Shown: positions 44,004-54,522 of the stretch, piece by piece | Numbering within the stretch: the stretch's first letter is position 1 | How the letters are laid out: the number at the start of each line of letters is the position of its first letter | DNA from: Trichaptum fuscoviolaceum | Taxonomy: Eukaryota > Basidiomycota > Agaricomycetes > Hymenochaetales > Trichaptaceae | Assembly: GCA_910574455.1 (NCBI GenBank) | Contig: CAJSYZ010000007.1 | Location: 1,612,001 to 1,676,000, forward strand | Direction: 5' to 3' | DNA: 64,000 bases | The notes under the pieces: generated by a model | What the model was told of the DNA's origin: nothing | What the model saw: only the letters and a program-made list of their open reading frames with translations | Database searches by the model: none | Made by a program: the position numbers and the translations under genes

Positions 44004-44654
44004 CATTACTTGTAGCCGGAGACGAAGGAGACAGGAGAGAAGATTCTCAATGGGGAAATATCAGCGAAAGAGTACTTCGAACAAAAGAAGGACTGAAAGG
44101 AGGCAACGACGCTTGAAATATGTAGTGAACAGGATCTCGTGCTTGGTCCGATCATTCCGAATGTCATCCGAACCAATTGTATTGATCGCCCTAACTCATC
44201 CCAGGAATGTAACATGACATATAGAATGTTCGCATTTGTATTGTTTATTCGCGTGGCACAGGCACGACTGCTCTATGGAGGAGATCCAGTTGCTTTGTAG
44301 TCGAGTATCGAGTGGAACACTATAAGTTAAAAGGTTATTATCAACACGTGCTAGCCTGCCAGTGAGTGCACTGGCATCTTCAAGTTGAATGAGCTCAGGC
44401 TGTGGCTGTGGCCTTCCGCAATCGGATTTCAAAACTTTCGCACTATTTATATCCCTCCAAGTACCCTCCACCATCCTAACTCCCAGTCTTTCACCTCCTG
44501 TACATGCAATCCCCAAACACAATTCTTTGACCTGTGATCCAATTGATTAACGGTACTCTGTCCTACAGCCCGAAGAGAATCTCATTTAAGCAACTCTGAA
44601 TCCACTTCACATTGCGAAACTTAGATTCTTTACACAACACGTCTAGAAAACGCT
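44004..44654. other. upstream region of the queuosine-salvage gene
   Basis: 650 bp with no convincing gene. At 44,345-44,400 it carries the same GCCTGCCAGTGAGT and TTCAAGTTGAA words as the transposon block, showing that these motifs are dispersed beyond it. Confidence 0.45.
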
Positions 44655-46181
44655 ATGATTCTTCCCCCCCGAAAAGTAGCTGACCCTTTCGATGAGAAGG
44701 TCGGCATCGAAGAGTATGAAGCATCAGAAAGTCCTGTAACAAAGAGTGCCAAATTCGCCTGCGATGTAAGTACAACACATCTGCTCTTGAGTACAGGCGA
44801 ATCGAGTCATTAACTTAGGCCCCAGAAAGCGAACCTCGTGAAGATTGATGATAATGGTGTCAAGAACGCAGCTAGATATGTATGTGCTATAGTCAATGAT
44901 ATGAGTGGTTTGTAATTAGTTATTCGTTTCGGCTGCTAGGTGATGCAGAAGCTAATATCTGAGACATACACGCCCTGGTCATGGCGAAAGCATGCTTTGC
45001 ACATATGCCCTCCGGAACAGTACTCGTCAACAGACCCCCGCACTCGGGCCACACTAGACTGGATATTTCTAATCTCATCTTTGAACTTCAGCTTTTGGTC
45101 TGAAAGGGAAGGAAGGAAGGACCGCTATGGCGTTGATTGGCGAATAGGATGGGGGAAGGAAAGTCCTACAGTTTGGACAGGGTATTGGAGCCTGGTGGCG
45201 GCACTTGACCGAGGTTTGTGATATCTCTCAGTGTGCGCGTGCCTGTCAAGCATGACATTAAATCTATTCAGCTCTGGAAAGAGGCATTCCAATCACAGAC
45301 CCCTCATTCTACTCGTCTACTATCAGATGTCCGGACAGTTTAATCGAGGAAATATTCAAACCGGCCGCTCAGTCTGCAGAGGGTATCCCATTGCTAGAGG
45401 ACCGCATATCGGTTATGAGAGAAGTCGGCTTCATTCTTTGCCACGTATGTGCGCTTCAAAGGCTTCTTGTATACTTATTATTGGCTGAAATATCATTTAT
45501 TATTTCACAGAGCTTCGGAGGTAGTTTCCAAGGGTTTATCGATTATTTCCAAAGGAGCTACGATGGAAAGGGCACTGCTCTACAGCTCGTACAAATGGTG
45601 ACCGATACATTCCCATCTTTTCGGGATGAGACTTGGTATGAAGGGAAGAGAGGTAAGTCTTGAATTGATTGCCCCATGCGAAGAATCTTTTCCGACCCGC
45701 TATCTCAGTTTGCTTTTGGAAACGTGCTCAGATACTTGTTGCGGAAACATGGGCAGCATTCCACCCGCTACCTCCTTCCCCGTCATCCTCACATCCCTTC
45801 TTCCCGATGGGTATACACGAGCTCACTATGTTTGCGGATTACCGTGTTCCTCAAATACTTCATCACCTGTCCATTCTTACCTATCCTCCCTCGCTTGTCA
45901 CTTTACTCAAGGCCCACACTCCGTTTGCTCCCGGCTGTCGGGAAGAAGTGAGCATTCGAGCAGCGAGTATATTAGCTGTTGAGGCTATCCGGGATGAGAT
46001 CAAGCGATTGAGCTCAGACGAGATCAACAATGAACTGGGAAGTGCAGGAGTAAGCAGCGTGCTGATTGACTTTTATCTGTGGGATTTGGCAAAGCGTGTC
46101 GAAGGGGGCGAAGAAGTAATAGAAGGCATTGAGACGACTGAGATGATACCCGCTCATAGAACTAGAAGCATCTGGTACTGA
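44655..46181 (+). CDS. QNG1: queuosine 5'-phosphate N-glycosylase/hydrolase (Q-salvage, DUF2419)
   Basis: Releases queuine from queuosine phosphate so that it can be reinserted into tRNA. Exons 44655-44765, 44826-44879 and 44940-45209 or so open the gene; further exons follow near 45277, 45512, 45715 and on to the TGA at 46179-46181. Family marks: SAKFACD, then YTPWSWRKHALHI, TLDWIFLISSLNFSFWSE, RYGVDWR, TGYWSLVAALDRALE, GIPITDPSFYSSTIRCPDS, FGGSFQGFIDYF, FRDETWYEGKRVCFWKRAQI, IHELTMFADYRVPQIL (with the functional Asp) and VSIRAASILAVE. The frame is open throughout, so a working enzyme is expected. It is convergent with the polymerase gene, 124 bp between stops. Fungi lacking queuine synthesis use it to scavenge. 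Confidence 0.92.
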
Positions 46182-46305
46182 CTAAACAACTGATTATTTT
46201 CACGAGCATGTACTGTACATTATTTATGGCGTTAATAAATGTATGTGATTTTGTAGTCTTTTGATGCTTGTCAACGGAGAGAAAAGGCAACGTGGACAGG
46301 AGTTT

Positions 46306-48079
46306 CTATTTCTTCTGCTTGTTCAATTTCTGCTTCGTTGCAATGAAACTGAAGTTTCGTCTCTCGGGCTCCACATAGTCTATCCCAAGCTCGTCGAAGA
46401 TCTCTTGCTCAGTCCGGCTCGCGATGAGTTCCCACCTCCCTTCCTCGGTTCCAGCACGCTTACCGTTCGTAACTTCATTAAGTTCCGTCGAGTTGTCTAA
46501 AGACGATCCTGGCGGCCGACAATGTCTCCAAAGCCCGTAGTCATTGAGACGCAATCCCATTGTCTTCGCAACCTTTCGTAGATGAGAGTTGAACTCAGCG
46601 TCACCTGTCGACGCGAGGAGCGCGGAGCCTTCCGACAGAATAGGATATAGCCTGGAAGGAATGAGACGTCAGTATTACATATATAAATCAGCGTGAACTT
46701 GCGTACGTTATGTCCATTCTCCTAAAGGTACCCGATCGGTCCCGCACCCCTAAGGCCCGTTTTAGGTTATCCTCGTTCTCCTCTGGCACACGAATGATGC
46801 CTTGCCATTTCCTTTGGCTTTCATTGAGTGTTGCAGCAATTATACCTGCACGTTCTAGGGGTATAAGGACAGTTTCTTTGAGTAATGAGACACTGTCAAA
46901 CTTTTGTTTGCCTAAGTGTCCATTCCGTTTGGGCGGTCGACCGCGACCATTGGACCGCAAGGTTTCTTCCGTATCGGCAGGCTTCTCACCCGGACGAGGG
47001 ACGTAGACGTAGGATGGGTGGAAGACGATGATGTCAATATCAGCACAGGCAGACATACCTCGCCGACTTAAGTGGTCGAGTCATAGTAAGTCATAAGTTC
47101 GGTGAGCGTAGGAGAGAAAGCGCACTTACTAGCTTCCTACAACATGCATCCGAATTTCCGATGAAACAACAGAATTGATGCCGTCCTTCGATGTATTATT
47201 AATTCAACGACACTGGACTGTGATGTTCGGAATGAGCTCACAATTACACTGTCAACCTGTGAACGCGGTATGCGTTTTTCCAAATGGCCGACAAAATCGA
47301 GTGCAGCCCTCGAAGATGAAGAAAGAAACGGCTGAAATTCCGGTCTTCGAAGGTCCTCAAGACAGCCGCATCCCGAGTCAAGGAGCTTGCGAGCCTTTAC
47401 CGGACTGAGTGACCATTAGAAGCTAATTCTCTTAAGATAAATCAATTTGCTCACCCTATACCTGGAACCTTCGTTAGTTCGAGAAGTATCCGGTCCCGCA
47501 CAACCTCTTCTTGACTCACAGACCCTTTCACAGGCAACTGCGAGGAGCTCTGTCAAGATGAGATTCATTAAGTTGAGTAAGGCCTTCATTTCAATATTAT
47601 TCACCTGCCCTTCGGGGTTGAGGAATTCTTCTATTCTCCGTGAAATCCCAGCTCCAATATTTGGTATCTTATAGAATAAAGTCGTCAATTGAAAACAAAC
47701 AGAAACGAAGGTGAATCAATCTACCTTCTGTGCTTGACCTCCGGACTCAATGACCTCCGAGACCTGGTCTAAAGCATTTATAGCTCGCTGAAATGCCCGT
47801 GCTTTGTACGGGCTGAAGTCATCTTTCTTCGCTTCTGTCTCTAATTCTTACTGACGCAAAATTTCCTAATAAGCTGTATGGCAAACGCACGAGATAAGAC
47901 ATGTACACACCATGAAGAAGGTGTTGTACGATTAGATAATTCGGGCCATCAGGTCTTGGGACAAATGCCTTCGCTTTGTACGCATGGGCATACCGAACTC
48001 TGCCATCGTTGCGCAAGCCGACCGAAGCGATAGAACCTGCTCTGTGTAATGACAATCTTGCAATGTAGATACTGAGCAT
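46306..48079 (-). CDS. family X DNA polymerase (Pol beta-like), probable mitochondrial form
   Basis: Gap-filling repair polymerase. The ATG at 48077-48079 opens an Arg/Ser-rich, acid-poor leader (MLSIYIARLSLHRAGSIAS), typical of a mitochondrial presequence. The 8-kDa domain follows (NYLIVQHLLHELETEAKKDD, SPYKARAFQRAINALDQVSE, IPNIGAGISRRIEEFL), then LLELTKVPGIG and PVKARKLLDSGCGCLEDLRR (helix-hairpin-helix and fingers), FVGHLEKRIPRSQV, the catalytic pair in ADIDIIVFHPSYV, the third Asp in FRRMDITYASS, and MGLRLNDYGLW..TEQEIFDELGIDYVEPERRNF. A basic tail, KQKLNKQKK, ends at 46306. All three catalytic aspartates are present. A BRCT domain is absent, as in Pol beta. Introns are short; one 3' site near 47,860 is chosen to keep frame. 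Confidence 0.9.
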
Positions 48080-48956
48080 TGACGTTTGAAAGGAGAACCT
48101 TTTAACCTGACAAACTGAAATCGAGAGTCAAGAAGTAAACAACGTTTTTTTGGCGCTCACTGGCTTCAAGTTGAGTTGAACACTGCCATGGCACGCACAA
48201 GTCACACCACGCATTGTGACACTTCCGTCTATCACAAGTGATTTGGTAAAGTAGTACGTTTTCCCTTTCGACGTACCATCTGTGTCTACTATGTGAATAT
48301 ACAAATTTATTTTGTCCAGGATTGTTTTTGTGAGTAACAAGCACATTGCTAGGTATAATTTAGGATTCAAAATATAGGCGATGCAAAATCCTTCCATCTC
48401 CTTCCATCTGATCGACTAAAGCATGATAGAAAAATTACAACAAATAATGAACTGCGAAGCAGGTATAGAAATCCTCCCAATGTCTAATCAATTGAGCTGA
48501 AGAAATACAGAGTAGTGTACCCATGTAAGATGTACACAAGTGGCGCAATGACCGACTTAGTCGCGACCACAAGCAATGCCCTGATGCTATCGAACAAGAA
48601 ATACAGCACCAAGAGCGGGACATTATGAGGGGTTGGAAGCACAAAAGGGGTATTAAAGGAGAGACTCGAATAACGACCGTCCCATACGGATAACAAATTA
48701 CGCAGTTTTGCGCAGTGTGAGACCAAAATCTTGAACAGTCCGATATCAACCTGTGAGGAGGACGCGACTCTAACAAGGTCGCAACAATGCATATAACTTA
48801 ATATGCGTGAGCGGAGAGAATTGCACTTTTATAAACATGAGTGGGTAAGCCGGCGTCGGAGAGGTATCCTGGCGCGTTAAGTCAATTGAATTGCTCAAAT
48901 TAGATAGGAAGGAGACTCACAAAATAGGCATCGCATAATTGAAGTTGTTTTGGGTT
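48080..48956. other. intergenic, no gene recognised
   Basis: Two overlapping minus-strand frames at 48435-48792 have hydrophobic runs but no family or splice support. Confidence 0.4.
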
Positions 48957-50978
48957 TTATACGGCAACCCCGCCGTAGTAGCTGCTAACGCGTCTTGCAG
49001 CAAGGAAGTCAGGAAGCTCTTCCCCGGCTTCACGAAGGCAGTCCACAGGAATCAATCCCGCCTCGCCAGTCTCCAACTTCTCGATCTGCGCCCAGCCATC
49101 ATCAAAGCACTGAAGGACTCTGATCTGGTCTCCACGCTTTACAGCTAGTTCATCCTCGAGCGTAGGTACGAATGGTCTGCGAATAACGTCAAGAACTCCA
49201 AGAGAAACCTCCGATCCACCTGCGGTGCTTGTAGTACGCATTGTTCCAGATGACGTAGGGCGCTGAACCGGTATATCGAGACCTTTTATAGGCACCAGCA
49301 GCGTAGGTGTCAATTGTGGGTCTGCGAACGGATCATTGTCAGGAATTTCCTGAGCATCGGCGAACGGATCTCGTAAGCCCGCAGTATTTGGTGATGAGGG
49401 AAGCTCTGCGGGTCGAGCAACAGGGATGGGCGGTACAGGCATTTCAGTAGCCGCTGATGCTCCTGACAGAGGCCGTAAAGTCGACGGTGGGGTAGGTGGG
49501 TTCGTCGGGGGCTTCGGGAATGCCCATGATTCGCTCGGACTGAACGGACGCACAGAAATTGGGCTCAATTGCGGTACGTTATCTGGATGCATTGGCGGCA
49601 ATGAGAGGTACTGCGCGCCATTGCTCTCGCGTGAGCTCCCATGCGAGCTTTCGCTGCCAATCGAGAACACCGAAGAGTTTCGGCTTGGGGGTCGAATGAT
49701 AGCAGTTTGAGGAATCGAGACAGGCGGCATATCTGGTATCATGGAAGTAGCAGATTGCATACCAGTAGCAGTCGGGCTCGGGAGGGGGGTGAAGAAGAGT
49801 GTGTTCTCCGACAAAGTCTGATCAAACGCCGGGAGAGGCGAGAAGGGCCGAGTGTGCTCAATCGTAGTGCCAAAGCTGCTGCGAGCGCTACGTGAACCAG
49901 CTACAACTGTGTTCGCACTACCTGCAGTCGCAGGCTTCTCGTTGAAGGCACCGAACATAAAGAGCCCACCCTTTTTCGACCGGTCGGCCCAATCTCGAAG
50001 TCGTTGTGTTCGTCTCTTCTTGTGCCAGCGTCGAAGCCCAAACAGGAAGAGAAATAGAAGCACAAGGCCAACCACTACGCATATTGCTGCAATGACGCCC
50101 GCAGATACCTTCCCGCTGCTGGATGCACCTGATCCAGATGTAGTGGTATTGCCATTACCCGAGCTTCCGTTGTTTCCATTACTTGAGTTTCCGCCATTGC
50201 CATTGGACGTTGTCCCGCCGTTTACAGTGGACCCAGACCCGCTTCCTTTCGTCGCTGTGGACGTACCATGCACAGATGTGATGGTGACAGAACCACTTAG
50301 AAAGACAGTATCGCCGTTCGAGTCAGTGGTGGCTGTTACAGATGGGTCGCCCGCGATGTTGATGACAGCAGACGGTGCTCCAGACAACGTAGCCCCAGGG
50401 GAAACCGATCCGCCAGAAGAATCGCCGCCAACGACGCTTGAGCCTCCAACAATGTCACTCGAGCTCCCACTGCCACTTCCAGCTCCGGCCGACGCAGTCT
50501 GCGTCGAACCGGGTGCGGCCGTGCTCAAGCTACCGGACACAGAGGAGCCTCCACCACCAGAACCACTATTATCCGACGAGCCCCCTCCATTCTCATCCCC
50601 AGACCCATTTCCAGAGGAGCCAGAGTTCCCGGACGAAGAGCCAGAGCCTCCTGACGAAGAGTCAGTAGGCTTGCTGGATGACCCTGTCTGCGTGGCAGCG
50701 CCGCCATTCCCACCACTACTACTTCCGCCGCTACCTTTTGTCGAACCAGAGTTCGCTGTGGTCGTTGCATGAGCCGTTGTCGCAGTCGTTGCTGCATGAG
50801 TAGAAGAAGTTGTGGTCGTCTTTTGTGCCCCTCCATTGATTTCGATGAGGCCCGGGATATCGATAGTGAGACCGGGCAGTGGAAGTCCAATGCTGATCAA
50901 AGCCGGCTCTGGCGCGCGCTCTACCAAACCAGAACCCATAACCTTTTTGTGAAGTCTCATCGAACGCTTCGCCTCCAT
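48957..50978 (-). CDS. single-pass membrane protein with Ser/Gly-rich outer region and cytoplasmic SH3 domain
   Basis: One long exon. The first in-frame ATG after an upstream stop is at 50976-50978 (MEAKRSMRLHKKVMGSG), giving 673 aa; an upstream exon with a signal peptide cannot be excluded. After about 60 residues comes a 250-residue Ser/Gly/Thr/Asn-rich low-complexity region, probably heavily O-glycosylated, then a membrane span (VSAGVIAAICVVVGLVLLFL) followed by RRWHKKRR, a Pro/Ser-rich cytoplasmic linker and a C-terminal SH3 domain (RPFVPTLEDELAVKRGDQIR, FDDGWAQIEKLETGEAGLIP). The layout is that of fungal surface sensors or Fus1-like fusion proteins, but specific assignment is inference. 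Confidence 0.75.
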   Translation of the reverse strand: MEAKRSMRLHKKVMGSGLVERAPEPALISIGLPLPGLTIDIPGLIEINGGAQKTTTTSSTHAATTATTAHATTTANSGSTKGSGGSSSGGNGGAATQTGSSSKPTDSSSGGSGSSSGNSGSSGNGSGDENGGGSSDNSGSGGGGSSVSGSLSTAAPGSTQTASAGAGSGSGSSSDIVGGSSVVGGDSSGGSVSPGATLSGAPSAVINIAGDPSVTATTDSNGDTVFLSGSVTITSVHGTSTATKGSGSGSTVNGGTTSNGNGGNSSNGNNGSSGNGNTTTSGSGASSSGKVSAGVIAAICVVVGLVLLFLFLFGLRRWHKKRRTQRLRDWADRSKKGGLFMFGAFNEKPATAGSANTVVAGSRSARSSFGTTIEHTRPFSPLPAFDQTLSENTLFFTPLPSPTATGMQSATSMIPDMPPVSIPQTAIIRPPSRNSSVFSIGSESSHGSSRESNGAQYLSLPPMHPDNVPQLSPISVRPFSPSESWAFPKPPTNPPTPPSTLRPLSGASAATEMPVPPIPVARPAELPSSPNTAGLRDPFADAQEIPDNDPFADPQLTPTLLVPIKGLDIPVQRPTSSGTMRTTSTAGGSEVSLGVLDVIRRPFVPTLEDELAVKRGDQIRVLQCFDDGWAQIEKLETGEAGLIPVDCLREAGEELPDFLAARRVSSYYGGVAV

Positions 50979-53421
50979 CGTTTCTTCAATCCCGTAATAT
51001 GTTTCGCGCCAGTCCAAAAGATGTAGTCCAAAATATAAGCGAAGAAAAGAAGATTAATTTGACCCTCGTCGAAACGCGTTATGCAGCCGTTTCAAATAAC
51101 CGGGCGTCCGCGTCCTCTCCGCCTCGACCGTAGCCCAAATGAATGTGAATGAGTAACGAATGTGGGCAGCGCGCTATTGAGCGACGCTGGAAGGAAGCTG
51201 GCGAGGACGATGGTGGGAGGTTGAGGAGAAGGGAGCGATACAGGCGCGTGTTTCAAAAGAATTGAGAGATGATACCAACAGATTTTCTCATCTCGATTGT
51301 CCGGCTCCTTTAGCGCTGTGTCCAAAAGCGGTAACCAGATTGATCTCGGGTATAAGCCAATAGACTCTTTTTGACCTCGGCTACCTCACACTTTCTGCAT
51401 AGAAACCGTACATGTCAGACGATGACAGGCTATTATAAAATGCGGGACAACAAACGCTATCTTCGGACTTGTCTTACGCCTTGAAGCGTTTAGTCGTTTG
51501 TTGCCCAGAGGCTCGAGGCCTAGACGATTTCGTTTTTCACAAAAGGTCTCCAGGTAGCATAACACAAAGAGCTGGGGGAAACAAACACTATGCCTCAACA
51601 TAAGTCGCTTTGATGTCTTCGGGTGCCAAGTCGACCAACATATCGAGGAACCACGGCTGGGGTATTTTCGCGCAATTGCGGTTCGGAGAATTCAGTTTAC
51701 GCATGGACTGCGACTACTATCATGATATGTTTTGCCACCCTGGGAGCACGCCACCTCGCCCGAAGCCGCGATTAGAGAACTGCAACCGTCAGTTCGCGTC
51801 AGACTTCCCAGTGTCGTGGGGAGTTGTGGAAGACATATAGAGGCCGTAGTGCAGTGTTATGTCAAGAAATGTGAACGTGAGAGGTTAGGATTTGCGTGGC
51901 GCTGTCGATCCTGCATGCAATCTCCTAAAGATCAGCCGCTCCCAGGAGCGTGAGGTAGGGTGACCATTTATACCCTGGTTGCAGCATCCACTCCACTACA
52001 TAAATCATTGCATCGAGCCTGAGGCCTGAAACAGTGCTCCAGTACCTCCGAGGGAAAAACATAGGGGAACATCGCAACTTGTTTGGTTCTTGGCCAGTTC
52101 ATGAGTGACATCGCTAGCTGCTGTTCCTATATCATTTCGCTTACACTTGCGGAAGCGGGAGGCAATAAAGATAAATCACCATCATGATCAGCTTCAATAT
52201 CAAAGTCAACAGAATTGATACCTTTAACACCAGGATACGAGAGGAAAGAAAGACGTAGTACCATTCTTAAGTGGAACCACCAATACATCTACAATCAGAC
52301 GTAAGAACAATAGGTGATGAGTTCGCTAACGAACTCACCTTGTCAATCAAGAACTCGTCAGATCGAAGACACCCCATGGGAACAAGCTACGTGGTTTCCT
52401 TCGTGGAAAGTCACTGAATACAGGCCCCGCTCAATTTAGAAGAATATTGTGTATCCATTGCCCGAGCTTCAACTATACATGTGAGATAATAGCCGATCGA
52501 CGCCATTGACACGTATCTTCTCTCTGAGGATTACCGAGTTGTGAACTTGGAAATCATCACTGGGGTTTAGTTTGTCGTTCAAGTTCCAGATGTTAGAAGA
52601 TCACAAGTTGCTGGTTCTACCATCAGCATCAGCCGAAGCTGAGGCATTGATGCGGGGCTTCGCAGTCCTATTTACTCCACAGCATGCTAGCATTTGGCAT
52701 AGTGAGATCTTCCGAAAGTAATTCAATAAGTGTTGAGCGTTGAGCATCACGACTGCACCGTATGTGGCGTCGAAACAGGTCGTCGAAAGGGATGGCGCCT
52801 CATCTATGCAATTGCCAATTGCTCTTAGTTCTTAAAGCATCACGATATGCAATTCAGTTGATGAGTGCGGACAAAGGTCTTCAGAAGGAATAAGAGAATG
52901 TTGAGCACGATGAAGTTTGATGATGAGTGGCACGGTTCAAGCCTGACTCGGAGCCTGCCAGTTGTCACTCATGACTTGAAGTCACGCCCACGGCGGCTTA
53001 GTACTACGTGACACCTCGGACACCGTGACTTCAGCTGGGGCTGGCGACAATCCAGTGTTCAGTAGTCTTGGACCTCAATACACATATGCAACTGTTCGTT
53101 TTCATAAATATAATGTGAACATGTCTTGGGAGATTGTTTGTTTCAATACCCAGAAAATGAGTTCCATGTCGCCATGATATCAGTATACATCTCCAACTAG
53201 GCGCTCCAAACTAATGGTCGTTTGTATATATGCAACTTATATTCAAGTTTGTTGTGATCATTTGGTCAGTAATACGGCGGTGGACGCTCAAAGCTTGAAG
53301 CAAGCAGGATACTGTTTCCTTGTCCAGCGCAAAAACTCGATTACTATCCATTTTCCCCAATATTATGTATTGGGTGCACTTAATCTCCTCGATCCACTTC
53401 TGTCCTCTCCCAACGGCAATA
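50979..53421. other. 2.4-kb gene-poor stretch
   Basis: The first part is the likely promoter of the SH3 gene. The rest shows only short frames without family resemblance (for example 51610-51840). At 52,905-53,060 there is a patch with GCCTGCCAG, GTCACTCATGACTTGAAGTCAC and TTAGTACTACGTGAC, like the repeat words of the transposon block. Confidence 0.45.
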
Positions 53422-54522
53422 TCATTCAGTTCCATCTTTTGGCAAGGAATTGATATCCCCCTCCTGTGCGTAAAGGCCGTGGTATTCTGAGACATCGTAG
53501 GTGAACGGATCTTGCCCAAAATTCACTTTTATGGCTTCGTTGTCTGACCGCAACCCGACAGCAGGGTAAAGTTCCTTGTCCCTTCCGATGTCGTCAAAAG
53601 CATGACCTATGCATTTGTCATTCTACGGCGCGTGTGATCAAACCATAATGAGAACACGTACCTAACAGAACGCCGTTCTTCGTATAAAATGCCTTGGAGA
53701 GTGTAAAATTCATCCCACATCCAATAACATCACCAGCTACAAGGCACGTTAAACCGGCGCAATATCGTATACATAAGATGACTTGCTGGTGAACCGAGGA
53801 CCGAATGGTGTTCCATCTCTTTCCGATGCGAAAGCATTTCCGTCATCGCCATGATACCCCCAGGAATCTCTCTCCCAGCCTGGGAGGCGATCGACTCTAA
53901 CATCCGAACAGGCGAAACTGGTGGTAATAGTAATTTAAGAACCTCTGACTTGATAAGCGGTGACTATTGTTTTTGCTCACCCTACGCTTATATGTCTGCA
54001 ATTATAGCATCAATAAATACGATGAGTCCTTGAACCTATTGAGAACTTACCCCTTCCTGCCTTTATCCATTATGGTCACCTCAAAGTAATAGATAATACA
54101 TTCTGGAGGAATTGGATGATTCGCCCTGGCTGCTGCAGCCTCTTTCTCGCCCATCCTACTCAACGGACCTGCTTGCAGAGAAAAGGTCAAGTTTAGATTT
54201 ATGTCAGGCGGGGCAAGGAGATATGCTTGCTGTGAAAGTGCAGACTACGGCCATCCTCGGAGACCGTCAGTAGCTGACTCCTATCCTGGTCACTCCATCG
54301 AGTCGGAAGGTCGCCAGTAGGATCAGCAGCGGCGATGCTAGGAGCAGATACTGCAGGAGAAGCTGCGTAGTGTGAAGGAAGCCCCCCTTCCGCGACAGCC
54401 TCCATGTCCTGGTCTGAAGCTCCTATGTCAGGTGAGGCAGGCGAGAACAAAACTAGAACTCGAGTATGTCTGCCCGTGAAGCAATCTTGTGTGCCTGTAT
54501 TAACTTTGTCTTCCTGTTGCAT
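53422..54522 (-). CDS. SPRY-domain protein, RanBPM/Gid1-like but lacking LisH-CTLH region
   Basis: Exons on the minus strand encode [116 protein letters not shown] and [12 protein letters not shown], an almost complete SPRY domain of the Ran-binding-protein type. The frame stops at 53422-53424, soon after [12 protein letters not shown]. The LisH/CTLH/CRA part that gives RanBPM and Gid1 their ubiquitin-ligase role is missing. The first intron (54,155-54,225) seems to use a GC donor (GCAAGC). The start is uncertain: ATG at 54522 or 54405. Either a short paralogue or a truncated gene. Confidence 0.7.

Noticed and set aside
49852..50772. 306-codon plus-strand frame rich in Pro/Glu
   Set aside because: It is the antisense shadow of the Ser/Gly-rich part of the membrane-SH3 gene.
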